A DNA stretch of 64,000 nt from Salticus scenicus (taxonomy: Eukaryota > Arthropoda > Arachnida > Araneae > Salticidae). This document shows, one piece after another, positions 22,045 to 34,043 of the stretch. Location of the stretch: assembly GCA_963930645.1 (NCBI GenBank), contig OZ005648.1:153332535-153396534 (forward strand), in the 5' to 3' direction. The notes under the pieces were generated by a model that did no database searches, was not told the DNA's origin, and saw only the letters and a list, made by a program, of their open reading frames with translations. Both the position numbers and the translations under genes were made by a program. Every line of letters begins with the position of its first letter. The first letter of the stretch is position 1.

Positions 22045-22360
22045 GAGCCGAGGTAGCCCAGTTGGCGAAACGCCGAGCTCGTAATTGGAAGATTGCGGGT
22101 TCGATACTCGAGCCGGCCAAAGACCGTCGTGTGCACTAATGGTGGCTGGTGCACGTAAAATCCGTCGTGGCTGCACTTCTCCATGTTCCCATCAAAATCA
22201 TACCTCAGGGGGTCACCGAAGCGAGGGAGCCATACTCTCCGTGGAGGATCAAAATTGTGATGGCATGTCTCCGGACTATCCCTAGGGATAGTCCGAATGT
22301 CGGGTCTCAGACCGTCGCCGATTACACATAGCGCAGTACTAGTGCGACGTTAAACCCAAC
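22045..22360 (+). mobile_element. tRNA-headed SINE, tail type 1
   Basis: The head has an exact A box TAGCCCAGTTGG and a B box GGTTCGATACTC about 40 bases later, followed by GAGCCGGCCAAAGACCGTCG and a central domain (CCGTCGTGG, GTTCCCATCAAAATCATACC). Head and centre match the SINE at 53586-53962; the tail does not. The tail instead matches the truncated copy at 12292-12402 and holds a 22-base perfect palindrome at 22273-22294. It ends near ACGTTAAACCCAAC. The overlapping 60-80 codon frames on both strands are incidental. No clear target duplication was found. Confidence 0.88.
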
Positions 22361-22940
22361 ATACCTATCTACCATCCTTTACAACCTTTTCGATAGGAAA
22401 AAAAAAAAAGAAGGATTATATTGTTTTTTAAAATAGCATTTGGTTATGAATTTGTTTATTAAAGGATGTTTATAAAAGAAATTTGTGCATATTATTTTAA
22501 ATGTTTACAGGCTCTTTTTAATCTTATTTGCGAAAAAAAAAAAAAAAAAAAAAAAACGTAACTTTTCTAAGATTTAAAACAAGATTTTATGGCAAAAGCC
22601 ATCTGAAAAGGCATCAGAACATTATTGGAGTTAAATGAATTATTGCGATTTTTTTTCTGTGTGTGTGTGTGTTTTATAATAAAAAAATAAAAATAAATCA
22701 CAAGAATCTGTAAACATTTTTTGAATACTTAACTTCCTCAGTGGTCACTTTCTACAATTTTTATAATATAAAGACAGATCTGACTGTAGTGAAGTCGAGA
22801 AAATTTGAAAAGAAAAAAAATCCACAATTGATCTTTATAAAAATCAATATTTGACATTAACAACCTTTTTTCAAAAAGTAAAAAAAGAAAGAAAGAAAGA
22901 AAGAAATTACCTTAAAATATTAATATAAACGAAAGAAATG

Positions 22941-22971
<31 letters not shown>

Positions 22972-24669
22972 TACACAGAAAACTGGGGAGGAGGATGAAA
23001 CTGAAATTTGCTCGTTGAATTCAACAATTGTAAAGAACTTAAATGATCTAAAACACTAACAATGATAATTATAATAAAATCCTTTACCAATATATTTACC
23101 ACAAATACAAATCCCAATAGGTTTGTGAATAACATTAAGCATCGAAAACACAAAAGCTTAACCATGGAGGTCCGGATTAAATACAATATTTCCTCACCGA
23201 TTTGTACGCTCAATTTTTCTCAAATGATTATTATTTTTTTTTTTAAATCGAAATCACCTGCACTCACGGAAACCCAAAGGACCTAAGCAACCAGATTTTT
23301 ATTAAAATAGTTCAAACATTATTTTAAATACAAATTATATTTCAAGTTGGACCCCTTTTTTAAAAAAATCAAAACAGAAATATTTAGAATACATTTTTAA
23401 AAAAGAATTGAAAACACTTGGGATCATATTAAAACTAAATCTAAAAACATACTTTTAAAGAAAAGTGATGCATGTCGTTTTGAATGAAATATTAGAAAAT
23501 ACATTTTTATTATCAAACGAGCGTTTCAGAAACAATAATCATATTTTCTTCGGTTCAATCAAAATTTAAAAGTATTTTTAAAACGGTGTTTAAGTTAACA
23601 CTCCCAGGAATAATAACTTTTTAAGTATGGCGAACCTTTATTTACTAAAGAATTTAAGATTAAGGTCTTATTTGGCGAAATTTAAACGAAAGAAATAAAA
23701 ATAAGGCGAAATCTTTATTCTGACTGCGCGTTTACACAAGTAACAGATTAAAGTAAAATACTTGACTTCTGCTCCATACTTTTAAATCTAAGGCCTCTCT
23801 TTTACCCAAGAACTTAACAAATGTTCTAAAATGTTTGTAATCCGTTTTGAAAAAGAAAATGCACTCTTGGGAACACATTATATAACTTATGTATAAAAAT
23901 CTGAGTTGTACAGTAACCGGTTTCAGTGTATTAGAAAAAGATTTTTAAATTTGCCACGCCAAGATGGAGGAAAGCTCCAGCGTGTTATTTTATAAAAGTA
24001 ATTTTAACAATGCTCGTCTATAGTGATTTAGGCTACAAAAGGTTTTAGAATCGATAAAATAAATTCTATTGTCTTTTAGTCTATGTTTAGTTTGTACTTT
24101 TGGATTCGGTAATCGTAAATAAAAGTTATGAATTAAATATTTTTCTCTAGTAATAAATTAATTGGATAATCATTTTTCTTTGTTTATTAGTGATTGTATA
24201 GGATGTTTATCAAAGCAAACGGTTTCAGTAACGTATACGTCTGAAAATATTATTAAATTTGTACCACCATTTTAAACGTGAGTTAGAAAATATGTAAAAT
24301 TGTGACTTGTTAGTATTTGTAGAATAGGTTTGTTGATGGAAAAAATTGAATGCAGCATTTATTGTGTATAAACTAAATTTATTATTTCTGATATCTCATG
24401 CAGATATATCTATATATAATTTATTTATATATTATTTTCTTATTATCTTTTCTTTCATGTAAGATACTAAGTATTTTTTTTTAGTTTCTCTTTACCTACC
24501 GTTTAATCTCTGTATTAAATTTATCTTGCTTTCGTGTTTCATGGTTACGCCTGGTTTAAATGAATTGAGCGTTGATATCTGTAAAGTTTTTTGGCTTTAA
24601 GCTTAGAGATGTACAGAATTTAACCAATTATTTGCATTATTCAGTGAACAATCCTAGAGAAGTGCTATT
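22361..24669. other. AT-rich DNA with microsatellites
   Basis: Poly-A at about 22534-22555, (AAAG)n at about 22886-22905 and (ATA)n at 22943-22971. No exon or transposon was recognised. The small frames at 22971-23286 lie beside the (ATA)n tract. Confidence 0.55.
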
Positions 24670-25089
24670 GAGCGGACAATACCTAATCCCGCCGGCAGCC
24701 TTCGCCCATGTTATTCTATGGGAAAATTTGTTGCGACAATTACACATTACCTAATGAATATTTTTAAATTCTGTTTTCGCAGTCAGAAACTTCATAACCG
24801 TTAAATGAGTACTCATTTTTGAAAAATTCATTTTTTGTAATTTTTACATTGTAATTTTGGGTTCAAAAATGCGATTTTTCACAAAATGCATTTTTCTCAG
24901 TTTCTAATCGCAAAATGAAATACTAAAATTTAAAAAAATCAATTTTTGGAAAGTAAGTACTCATTTAACGCTTATGAATTTTCTGAATGTGAAAACAGAA
25001 TTGAAAAATATTCATTAGGTAATGAGTAATTATGTAAACAAATTTTCCCATAGAATAACATGGGCGAAGGAATTAGGTATTGTCCGCTC
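24670..25089. mobile_element. 420-bp element with long terminal inverted repeats
   Basis: The ends are GAGCGGACAATACCTAAT on the left and the same sequence inward from the right. Inverted similarity runs for about 130-140 bases through TTCGCCCATGTTATTCTATG, CATTACCTAATGAATATTTT and CGTTAAATGAGTACT. The left arm has a short extra stretch near GCCGGCAG. No coding capacity; a MITE or foldback. Flanks (TATT left, TTAA right) do not give a clean duplication, so the superfamily is not assigned. A decayed end is at 21781-21875. Confidence 0.8.
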
Positions 25090-26018
25090 TTAAAGTATGC
25101 TCTCAATCTTGGACTTTGTTGCGCTGTAAATTACACATTTGTGTGAATGCGAACAAAAATAAAAAACTGGAGACTAATTTCAAGTAAAAGTGCATTCAGT
25201 TTTCCCATTAAAACGTGTGATCGCGAGAATCTCGTATATTTTCGTTCTCTCTCTCTCTCACACACACATAAAACTTTTAAAATTGAGAGAAATTCGCGCA
25301 CTCTTCAAAGGCCAAGTTATTAAAATTTTTGGTCCGAAAACAGGTTATTCCTAAAAATCAACAATCTTGAAATGAAATATCTATTTACCTTTCACAAAAA
25401 TCAGCAAATTTAAACAGACCTTTCCAAATGTTGGATGATTTTTTAAAGTTTTCAAAAAACTTGGATAAGAAAATTACGTGTTTTGCTGATCAGCTGCAAA
25501 AACACATTATATTTCTACAAAAAGTTTCATCAATTTGTAGTGCAATAGCTGCCTAAAGTAATTAGCACCGGCAGTGAAAAAAAAAATCTGCACATTTAAG
25601 CAATTAAATGCGATTAAATTCCAATTAAATCAATGAGCTGTAAAATTAGACATTATTAGCAATCCAGAATTTCTTTTTAAGTATTCTTCTGTTTTTACAT
25701 TTTTTTTTAAAGAAGTCTCACTTTTAATCTGATTAGGAGTGAAAAATTCTTACACAGTTTTCACCTCTGATGAAAACCTTCATATGTACTTATAAAAAAA
25801 AAGTGTTAACTTTTTTAAAACATGGAAAAGAAGAAAACCTAAACACGGAGAAAAAAGCCCATTATTATTATTATTAATATTTAATTTTTTTTTTTTTCGT
25901 GCGTGTGAATAAACACCTCTTAAACTGCATAATTTTCAATATGTTATCTCGTGGCATAATAGGCATATGATTAAAAGTGAGTTATTAAATTATTCAAACC
26001 TATACAGGTTTTCAGTTA

Positions 26019-26052
<34 letters not shown>

Positions 26053-27385
26053 TTCTCGAGTTTTTGACCAAATTTGAGGTGTAACTGCATCTTCTTAAAC
26101 ACAAATACTACTATCACATATAATTTTGTATAAATAAGAGCACAGAAGCTGCATTTCAATTAGGTTAGCACTGAAAAATTACTCTTAAGGGAAAATGGAT
26201 ATTTAGTCTATTTTAAAATTTACAAGAACATTAATAGGCAAAAATTATACTAAAAAAAATACATTAAATATCTTACACAAATATCGGTCATTTTTGTTTT
26301 TGAGAAGAGGGGATGAGATAAAAAGGCAAAGTTCTTTCATTCACAGATGTTAGTCGATAGCAAATCGTAGAGAGTAGATGAAATGGATAGATGGTCCAAT
26401 CTTCAGCAATTCGTCTCTACAAAGCAATAACAATGGAGAAACAAATGCGGCCACAACAATGGATTTATGGCCTTTATTCTGTAGCAAAAGTGGAATTAAC
26501 GGTTGATTTTCTAAGATAACATTCATATAATAGACATATAGCATTTAAAGAATGTAATAATGGGCACAGACCTAAAATATATACATTCTTTATAGGAGTA
26601 ATTGTAGTATAATGGTATATATAGTTCTTGTTTTCGTATAGTTTTCTAAATTTATTACAGATAAGATTTTGATATATTAGGTGCATATTCTACTTTTCTA
26701 TGGCACAGAAAAGTCACAAATATAAATATGTATTTTTTATTTAACCTAATAAACCATAATTTTGTGGAGAAAAATTAAACGTTTCCTGTAAATCAAAACA
26801 TATCTAGTAAAAATGTAACAATAAATCATCCTATACAGCACATCTCCCAAGGACATCCTGAGGAACCCAAAGAAAAATCTTGTTCTCCCAAGGACGTCCT
26901 CAGGAGAAGGCATGCTTCCCGATGCAGCTTTGTTTATTTGATAGGGTGTTGAAAGTTATATGCAGGATTCTTGTTTCTATTTAGTAAAATAGTATAGATG
27001 AACTTGGTTATAACGTCATCCAAGGGATGGAAACATTTTTTTATGTTATAGCTGAAAGATGTAATGAAAAAAGTAGAATGAAATCTATGAATGCTTGAGT
27101 GGGACAAACATTTTTCATGTTATACGTAAGTTGACGTATCACTGGTTTCAAATGTAGTTTTAAGCAGTAGGTCATGATATAATTAGCCATGTGCTAAAAA
27201 TGACAAAATCAAACCTAGTAGTGCTGATTTAATTTTTCGGTTTTGTAATTCATTACAATGTATATAAGGAATTATGACATAATCTTTAATTAGAAGCTAA
27301 TTAAATCTGGTAATTTAACTGTTTGTACGTTAAAGAAGTGTTTGTATTTCAAGCATTAATGAAAATTTCCATGTGGTACTATACA
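25090..27385. other. AT-rich DNA, no gene seen
   Basis: Contains poly-A at about 26025-26051 and short CT/CA tracts at about 25247-25268. At 26847-26905 a CTCCCAAGGAC.TCCT.AGGA motif is repeated in direct orientation 50 bases apart. Nothing else recognised. Confidence 0.5.
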
Positions 27386-27470
27386 TCACGGGTGCCCAAC
27401 CCACGGCCTTCGGGCTACATGCGGCCCGCCGTGTAACATTTTGTGACCCACAACGGAATTCGACAAATTT
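27386..27470 (+). mobile_element. possible hAT-like terminus
   Basis: CACGGGTGCCCAACCCACGG, then CATGCGGCCCGCC, resembles the GC-rich ends (GGTGGGCAAC..CGGCCCGC) seen in several animal hAT families. The matching opposite end and target duplication were not found, so this is a fragment call from general resemblance. Confidence 0.3.
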
Positions 27471-27864
27471 ATAAAATGGCATTTTTCGTTAATGCATCAA
27501 ATATTAATAATTTCGTCTTGACTTTTCATGGTTATGGTAGTTAGAGGAACAAATATCGCACTGAATATTGTTAATAAAATATTATCAAATCGATTACTAA
27601 TTCTTAATAAAATAATTATTAATTCATAGTCATAATTTTTTTGCCTTTTCTAATTGTTATTTCATGAAAAAAAAATAAAGAAAATAAAGAAATAAATATT
27701 AATGTAATATGTTTTAAATATTCACGTTGAACTTTTATTAAGTCCGACTTAGTAGTACCCAGTTTAGTAGTACCCAGTTTATTAAAAATTAGTAGTAAAA
27801 CTAGTAGTGCCTTCTTTTAAAGGGAGGAGAGAAGGAATTAACTTTAATGTTAAATATTTCATTC
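27471..27864. other. AT-rich DNA, no gene seen
   Basis: Includes a short direct repeat, TTAGTAGTACCCAG, at about 27747-27780. Otherwise nothing recognised. Confidence 0.5.
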
Positions 27865-28175
27865 TCATTAAAATGATTTCAGATCGTCTAAAATCTCTTT
27901 CGCAGGCTCGGTTCAATTTTTCAGGTTGATGTAAATTATTTTATCAAACTTCTTATTAAAATGGTTCAAGTTCGTTGAAAATTAAATTACCGAACTTCTT
28001 ATTAAAAATGGTTTAAGGTCGCCGAAAATCTATTTTGCAAGTTGGGGTTGATTTTCAGATCGATGAAAATTATTTTATCGGATTTTTTGTTAAAATGGTT
28101 AAAGGTCGTCTAAAATCTATTTTGCAGGTTTGGATTTATTTTCAGGTCGATGACGGCAATTATTTTCAGTTTTCA
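27865..28175 (+). repeat. about 90-bp tandem repeat, 3.5 copies
   Basis: Units start TTAAAATGGTT.AAGGTCG and contain AAAATCTATTTTGCAGGTT and TTTTCAGGTCGATGA. Anchors lie at about 27867, 27956, 28001 and 28091; the second unit has a deletion of about 45 bases. Moderately diverged. Confidence 0.75.
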
Positions 28176-28978
28176 GGTTGTTTCGAAATTCGACTGTGTG
28201 TTCGAGACAGGTAAATTCCGATTCATATTGGATTCTAGTACGTGAAATCAAATAACGCACACGAAATTTCACATCAGGATTTTAGGATGTGTGGAAAAAG
28301 AACATGTCAGCCGATATGATATCCGTATATGCTACAAAATACAAAAGACAATAATATAAGCTGCACTGTGACATTCAAATTTCTCAAAACATAAAACTAC
28401 ATAAAAGAGGAAGAAACCATTCATTTAACCCCCCTCCCCCCCCCCCAAAAAAAAAAAAAAAAAAAAAAAAAAAATTCAATGAAAGTAACAACAAAAACTT
28501 CTCACTCGCAAGTTTTCTATTTTAGCTTTTTTTTTCTCTTACTATCATAGCAATCTTATTACATTACGAAATCTTGTTGTTATAAATTTCAAAAAAGAAA
28601 GTAAAGTGGATTCGATAAAATTGGATTTGCTATGGACGCAGATAAAATTTCTCTCGTACCAAAGAACTTGAATTTTTCATCTTTCGTAAGCTTACACGGT
28701 TTATTTTTATGAAATCGAAGATTTTAATAATTTTTTTTTTCTTTATCTTTTTAGAAGAGGGGTGGGAGATGGAATAAAAATGCAGCATGTTGAATGAAGT
28801 TTAAAATTTTTTTACTTGAATCGTAAGGGATTTTTTTTAATACCTAGCAACGAAATAATTGGATGAAAAGAGAGTTATTGTCAACTGAAAATCTTAATTT
28901 TTTTTAATGTATTCGAAATAAATCTGTTACATTAATGGAATAGTATTTAAAAATTACACTTAGCTGAAAAAAAAAAAC
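28176..28978. other. AT-rich DNA with a C/A homopolymer
   Basis: A run of C (about 28434-28446) is followed directly by about 28 A to 28474. Nothing else recognised. Confidence 0.55.
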
Positions 28979-29442
28979 CTCGACCCCTGATACCATTCTT
29001 GCTGATTCTTGTGTAAAATGACCTCCTGAATCGGAATATGACTACCATTTTGCCCAGTAACCCCCCCCCCCCCCCCCCCCCGTTTTCTCGGGACCACCCC
29101 CTCCCCCAATTTTTATCAATGTTCGATAATTTTATGGCCATGAATTTGATTTGGAGAATGAAAAAGAATTAATTTAACACTTAAATATATATATATACAT
29201 AGATAGATAGATAGATAGATATAATGTTTAATAAATAACAAATAGCATTAACAATATCTTTTAAAAATATAAGATATGTAATACATAATTTCTGTGGCGA
29301 AACTCCCTAAATTTTCCCCTTGCTGCAAATGTTTTAGTATTTTTCAACTCTGTAGCCGGGTGATAGGGCAAAATGGACGTCCTATTCGGATTCAGGAGGT
29401 CATTTTACATAAGAATTTTCCAAAATGGTGTTGGGCCGAGCA
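28979..29442. mobile_element. inverted-repeat element of about 464 bp
   Basis: The left arm (about 28979-29060, containing GTAAAATGACCTCCTGAATC and CCATTTTGCCC) is the reverse complement of the right arm (about 29357-29442), with scattered differences, around a 300-base spacer. The spacer has a C run at 29061-29080, a (GATA)n tract at about 29200-29221 and AT-rich DNA. Structure fits a decayed MITE. No target duplication was identified. Frames crossing the arms are incidental. Confidence 0.6.
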
Positions 29443-29734
29443 GTGCTTTTCATGCCGAGCAGTGTTATCGCTGGTTGTAATTCTATAGGACAACCATTCC
29501 TCTCACTAAAATCGTGTGATTAACATTAACTGCCTCAATTTGCCGAATTTCACCAATCATCTAATTAAGATAATTAGATTTCTGAGGAGTGGTGGTATGT
29601 GGATTAAAGCCGTGATAGGATGCTCTCTGTTGGCGTCTTTATAATGGGCCCTAACCAGTATTTACGCGACTTTCAGAAAAAAATACGGAAAACTTCGAGC
29701 AGATAACCAACCTGCCGAGTACCAGCTTGCAGAG

Positions 29735-30080
29735 CAGAATTTCTCAACCACTGGTGGGACAGGGGATGTTTTTTGTGTATGGCTTAACGCCAATTATTTA
29801 CTTTAAGAAGTAAGACTGAGTGGAATGCTATATGACATCTTCAAGATATCCAATGGATGAAAGGGACATCTCCATAATGTACTAAGGATAAGTCAGCTGT
29901 CAGGGTTCCTGGGGGAATTCTTCCTAAGTGTTTAGTTTTGAGGGTCGCTCTACGGACATTTCTTGCACACTACAGCTCATTAAGCAGGGGCATACGGCAG
30001 TGGGTTCCGAACCACTACTAACATCCATGTCTGAACCGGGAATCGATTTTGGCAACTGGGAGCTGATGACGAGAGAGCTA
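29735..30080 (-). mobile_element. SINE-like remnant
   Basis: On the minus strand, TAGTCGAATGATTAGCTCTC is A-box-like and TCGATTCCCGGTTCAGACATG B-box-like. ATGTTAGTAGTGGTTCGGAA then matches the remnant at 180-385, and both later contain CCCCTGCTT. The plus-strand frame 29928-30134 runs through it and is not a gene. Confidence 0.4.
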
Positions 30081-30084
30081 ATCA

Positions 30085-30250
30085 TTCGACTACTGGTCTT
30101 TCTAAGGAATACTGGGCTGTATTCACGCGGGTAAAGGAAAAAATCAAGCTAAACATCTAAGACAAGGGTGTGTGGGAATCCGACACTTCCCGTCTAGCGG
30201 GAATAGAACCTCTAAGCATCTGGTGACACGTGGTGCGAAGGGGGAAAGTT
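30085..30250 (-). mobile_element. SINE-like family B, copy 4 (reverse)
   Basis: On the minus strand, TTAGAGGTTCTATTCCCGC, then TTTCCTTTACCCGCGTGAATA and TATTCCTTAGAAAGACC, correspond in order to the copy at 19150-19385. Boundaries are approximate; it abuts the remnant at 29735-30080. Confidence 0.45.
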
Positions 30251-32504
30251 GAGAATTTAGATACTTTTATTATGCATTTTTTACCCGTAAATAATAATAA
30301 TAATATTATGATGTCGATTATCACCATATTCTAAATAATATATTATCATATTAGAAAAAAAAAAAAAAAAAGTAACGAACACATTTTTATAACGTCTAAA
30401 TTGCAACTTAAATTTACATACAGCATGTTCTTTAAATTTTTACATCCTTCCTCTTCCTACATACGTAACTTTTGCTAATTGCAAATCTATCGAAACCTTT
30501 GATCATGTAGAATTCGTTCTTTAACGTGATGCAGATCTACAATAGCATGTTATGACTTTTCCTAATTCGGTTTCTTTTCATCTTGCAAATAAATGCAGTT
30601 TGTCGCCATGAGCGCATTCCTTGTCTTACAACATAGCACATTAATTTTGCTTAAAAATTCCGTGTTCCCATGGCGTAGGTTGGCTTTTGTGAGGTCCGTT
30701 TGAAATATAATTATTTAGTAACCTTTTCAAGAATTGTATATGTTAATACGTAACACAATCACAACCATTTTTTCTGCACTATTTTGAATTTGGTTTCGAT
30801 TAGAGCTCTGGCGAAATTAATGAATAAATTGGAGCATCACTTCATCACCATGAGTTGACGGGTGAAGTCGGCGTTTTGTGCTGCCACTCCAATGCTATTA
30901 AAATAATAATAATATTTATAATTTCGATAAATGTGCGAGATTACCTACACGAAGTAAATAACTATAACAGAGGCAAAAATGAAAGCATTGATGATTTTTT
31001 TTAATAATCAATATAATTCATAAACGAAAAAAGTATTAAAAACTTCAGACATGGAGAAAAAGAAAAATTAAAAGTTTGAAAGAGCTACTTTTTTTTTTTT
31101 TTTTTTTTTTGTGATTTTGTCGAAGAATCACACTTTTGTTTATTTATATAGAACACCACACCACCACCAATTCAAGGTACACCATGTTAAACATCTCACA
31201 TTAGTTGTTCACGTTTACAAAGTTTCAGAGATTCTAATTTGAAAAATAATAAATCAGCTAGTAACACCAGTACAAATAAAGATAAATACTGTTATTGCTA
31301 GTGTCTTCAAAAGTTAATTTTGTATTGAAGAAAGTTTATTAGTAAACTTTGTCGAAATATTAACTAAATTTATTCTAGTATACGTGAGCTTTAGTCTTCT
31401 TTGAGTTTATGTGTTATACATATTTCAATATAAAGTAAAGCATCATTTATAAGTTTTCCAATTGACTGGCGCGAAGCATCACATAAATTAGAAGACGTAT
31501 TTTCAACTTAAAAAACTTTGAATCTTACAAATTCATACCAATGCAACTTTATCTAAAACTCTAACAGTACAAAACGTTTCAGAAACGTAACAGTTAGATT
31601 ACATCAAAACATTGTCACTATTGTTGAAACGTTTCTTCACGTATAGTTTACTTTCAGATTAGTTTAAAAGCATAGAAATGTCCGCGATCATAACAAAAGA
31701 TCCTAAATCTAACAGAAAAGTTTCAGTTACTTAACAGCAAAAAAGGATGAACGTTGCAGAAAGATATCAGAAAGCATACCTATATTGTGTTACGAAAATG
31801 AAATATTGTATGTATTTTGCAACATAACTGAGACGTTCTGTATTGCATGAGAAGTAATAATTTATACGTTTCTTTAAGATAGTGTTAAATATAGTGTTAG
31901 TGTATTACTACAGTTATTATTATAGTGTTAGTGTATTACTACATAACATAGTAATTTTTATATTAAAAATGATACACGATTTAATACATATATATATATA
32001 TATAAGCGAAGGAAACTTCTTAATTGCATAACTTAAGTGCTAATTACGATTGCTTTACTTAACAGCGGATATACACACATACACAGCGTGTTTTCCAGTT
32101 TTTAATAAAGACAGACTGCTGCTAGTGAAAAAAGGGCAGTTTTGTTTATTTAAGGGCATATTTAACAAATAAAATCAGACACTAGTTTGAAAATGCAGTT
32201 TTAAGTACGAATACAAGAAAACATTTTAATTTTTAACTTTCTTTAATTTTGATTGTTACTTATGGAAGAATGTCGATTGTCATACACAATATTTTTATTT
32301 TTGTTAAAATAATTTATCTTCTGTTTCAAGGCTATTACCTATAAAAGGCAGACTAAGGTTTTTTTTTTTTTTTTTTTTTTTATGAAGGGCAAGAACGGTG
32401 ATATTTTTTCAAACGTAAGGCAGGCAGGGCACAGCACCCCCTTGAAACTGTTTGGAGAAAACTCTGTACTTATAAATATTTATTTATTTATAAAATACTG
32501 TATA
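30251..32504. other. AT-rich DNA, no gene seen
   Basis: T tracts at about 31090-31110 and 32360-32380 and (TA)n at about 31988-32003. Nothing else recognised. Confidence 0.55.
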
Positions 32505-32617
32505 CTTCTTACTAAAGCTGGAAATTAGCGGTCGCCACTCGCCACATGGCGACTAGATTTTTAAAAGTGGCGACTAAAGAAATTGCCTTTGGTCGCCACT
32601 GCAGTGGCCACTTCTCT

Positions 32618-32945
32618 TCTACCCATTCTTTATAAAATATACCCCATTCCACGGCAAACTTGGATCGCGCGGCGGCTTTTTCGCGGTAAACGCGCTGCGC
32701 AAAGAATTCAGGCTGTTCTAAAATCTAACCTCGCCACTTGCAAACATATTTCGGAAGTCAATTTTAATAGTAAACACTTAAAATTCTTCTACCCATTCTT
32801 TATAGAATACCCCATTCCAATGCAAACTTGGATCGCGCGGCGGCATTTTCGCAGTAAGCGCGCCGTGCGCCTCGAATTCAGGCTTTCTCAAATCTAACAT
32901 CGCCACTTACAGATATTTTCGGAAGTCAATTTTAACAGTAAACAC
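32618..32945 (+). repeat. internal tandem duplication in the hAT element
   Basis: CTTCTACCCATTCTTTATA starts two units near 32622 and 32788. Both contain CTTGGATCGCGCGGCGGC, a GAATTCAGGCT block and CGGAAGTCAATTTTAA. The duplication creates the 104-codon frame at 32583-32897, which is not judged to be a real protein. Confidence 0.8.
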
Positions 32946-33324
32946 TGGAAATTGGCAGGTAGTCTTATTCATATACTAAAAAAACGTATGGCTTTTTTCC
33001 ATTTTTCTATAAAAGTATTAGATTTTGATTTTTAAAAAATGTCAAAATGAGAGTTTCGGCCGACTTTCGGGAGACAGAGACGAAAAGGAAGCTCGTGAGA
33101 TAATCAATCGGCTGAAACTCCGATTGTATTACGTTCGCAGAAAAATTAAAAACGTCATTCGACGCATTTTCTTTGTTATTTTATACCACTTTCTTTTCAA
33201 ACTTGGCATTTCTATCCATTCCCAATGGCCGTATCGCATTCAGTCATATGCGTGGTTTCTCAAAATTTCAATCTTTAAAACAAGCTTTATATAGTAATAT
33301 AAATTTTAGATCTATTGCTTTAAT

Positions 33325-33425
33325 ATGAAGAGATTTAAAGAAAATCCTGAATCACAAAGCAACCGTAGTGGTAGTAAACGTGGAGCTACAGATAATTCTC
33401 TAAAAATATCTTTTTTCGGAAAAAG
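33325..33425 (+). CDS. possible hAT transposase first exon (remnant)
   Basis: An ATG opens 33 codons plus two bases and runs directly into a strong donor, AG|GTAAGTA, at 33426. The peptide starts MKRFKENPESQSNRSGSKRG and ends in KISFFGK. Basic, serine-rich starts ending in an SFF-type patch are common at the N termini of zinc-finger-bearing hAT transposases, and this sits inside a hAT-type element. I find no continuation exon with a catalytic domain, so it is a fossil or a captured fragment. Confidence 0.4.
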
Positions 33426-33589
33426 GTAAGTACGTTTTCTGTTATTATTAAAAAAAAAAAAAAAATGTATATATGTATGTATATTTTTAGTTCTTAATCA
33501 GAAGAATGCATAATTTATTGAATATTTTATTTATTTACTACATATTATTTAATATTTGTTATTGCACATGAACTATTTTTTACTTTCTT

Positions 33590-33830
33590 CTATATGTAAT
33601 ATAGAGAAAGTATTGGATTCGCGAAAATTTTCGACCTCCGTTTTTTGACGGATCTACACGTTTTGGGGTGTCCTGAACACGAATTGATAGTTTTTAAAAA
33701 ATGTCTGTGTGTGTGTGTGTCTGTGGTTTAGTGTTTTCACCGTGTCTCACGAACCAATGAATGAAATTCAACCAAACTTGGTATATAGTTGGACCCTGGC
33801 CAGCCACAATCTCTAAATTCAGTTAGAGAG
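33590..33830 (+). repeat. dispersed repeat segment inside the hAT element
   Basis: Contains AGAAAGTATTGGATTCGCG, TTTTTGACGGATCTACACG, a GT microsatellite and TCACGAACCAATGAATGAAA followed by CCAAACTTGGTATATAG. Text of this type recurs widely in arachnid non-coding DNA from memory, so it is probably a separate old repeat; only one copy lies in this window. Confidence 0.35.
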
Positions 33831-34009
33831 GGGGATTATAATTGCAAATTATTAAAAATTCATTATTAATATTATTAAAAAAAAATTAATTTATAATTCA
33901 TTTGTAACATGAAAAAAATAAAAAAAACGGAAAAAGAAACTTGCAAAATAAAGTATTATTAAAAAAATATTTTTTTTATTTACATATACTAATATATTTT
34001 CATGAATCA

Positions 34010-34043
<34 letters not shown>

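Noticed and set aside
22045..22125. tRNA gene
   Set aside because: A and B boxes are good, but acceptor and anticodon stems do not form and SINE-specific sequence follows.
22085..22331. Several 60-80 codon frames on both strands
   Set aside because: They lie inside the tRNA-headed SINE.
32583..32897. 104-codon frame
   Set aside because: Produced by the internal tandem duplication of the hAT element; its two halves are the same non-coding segment.
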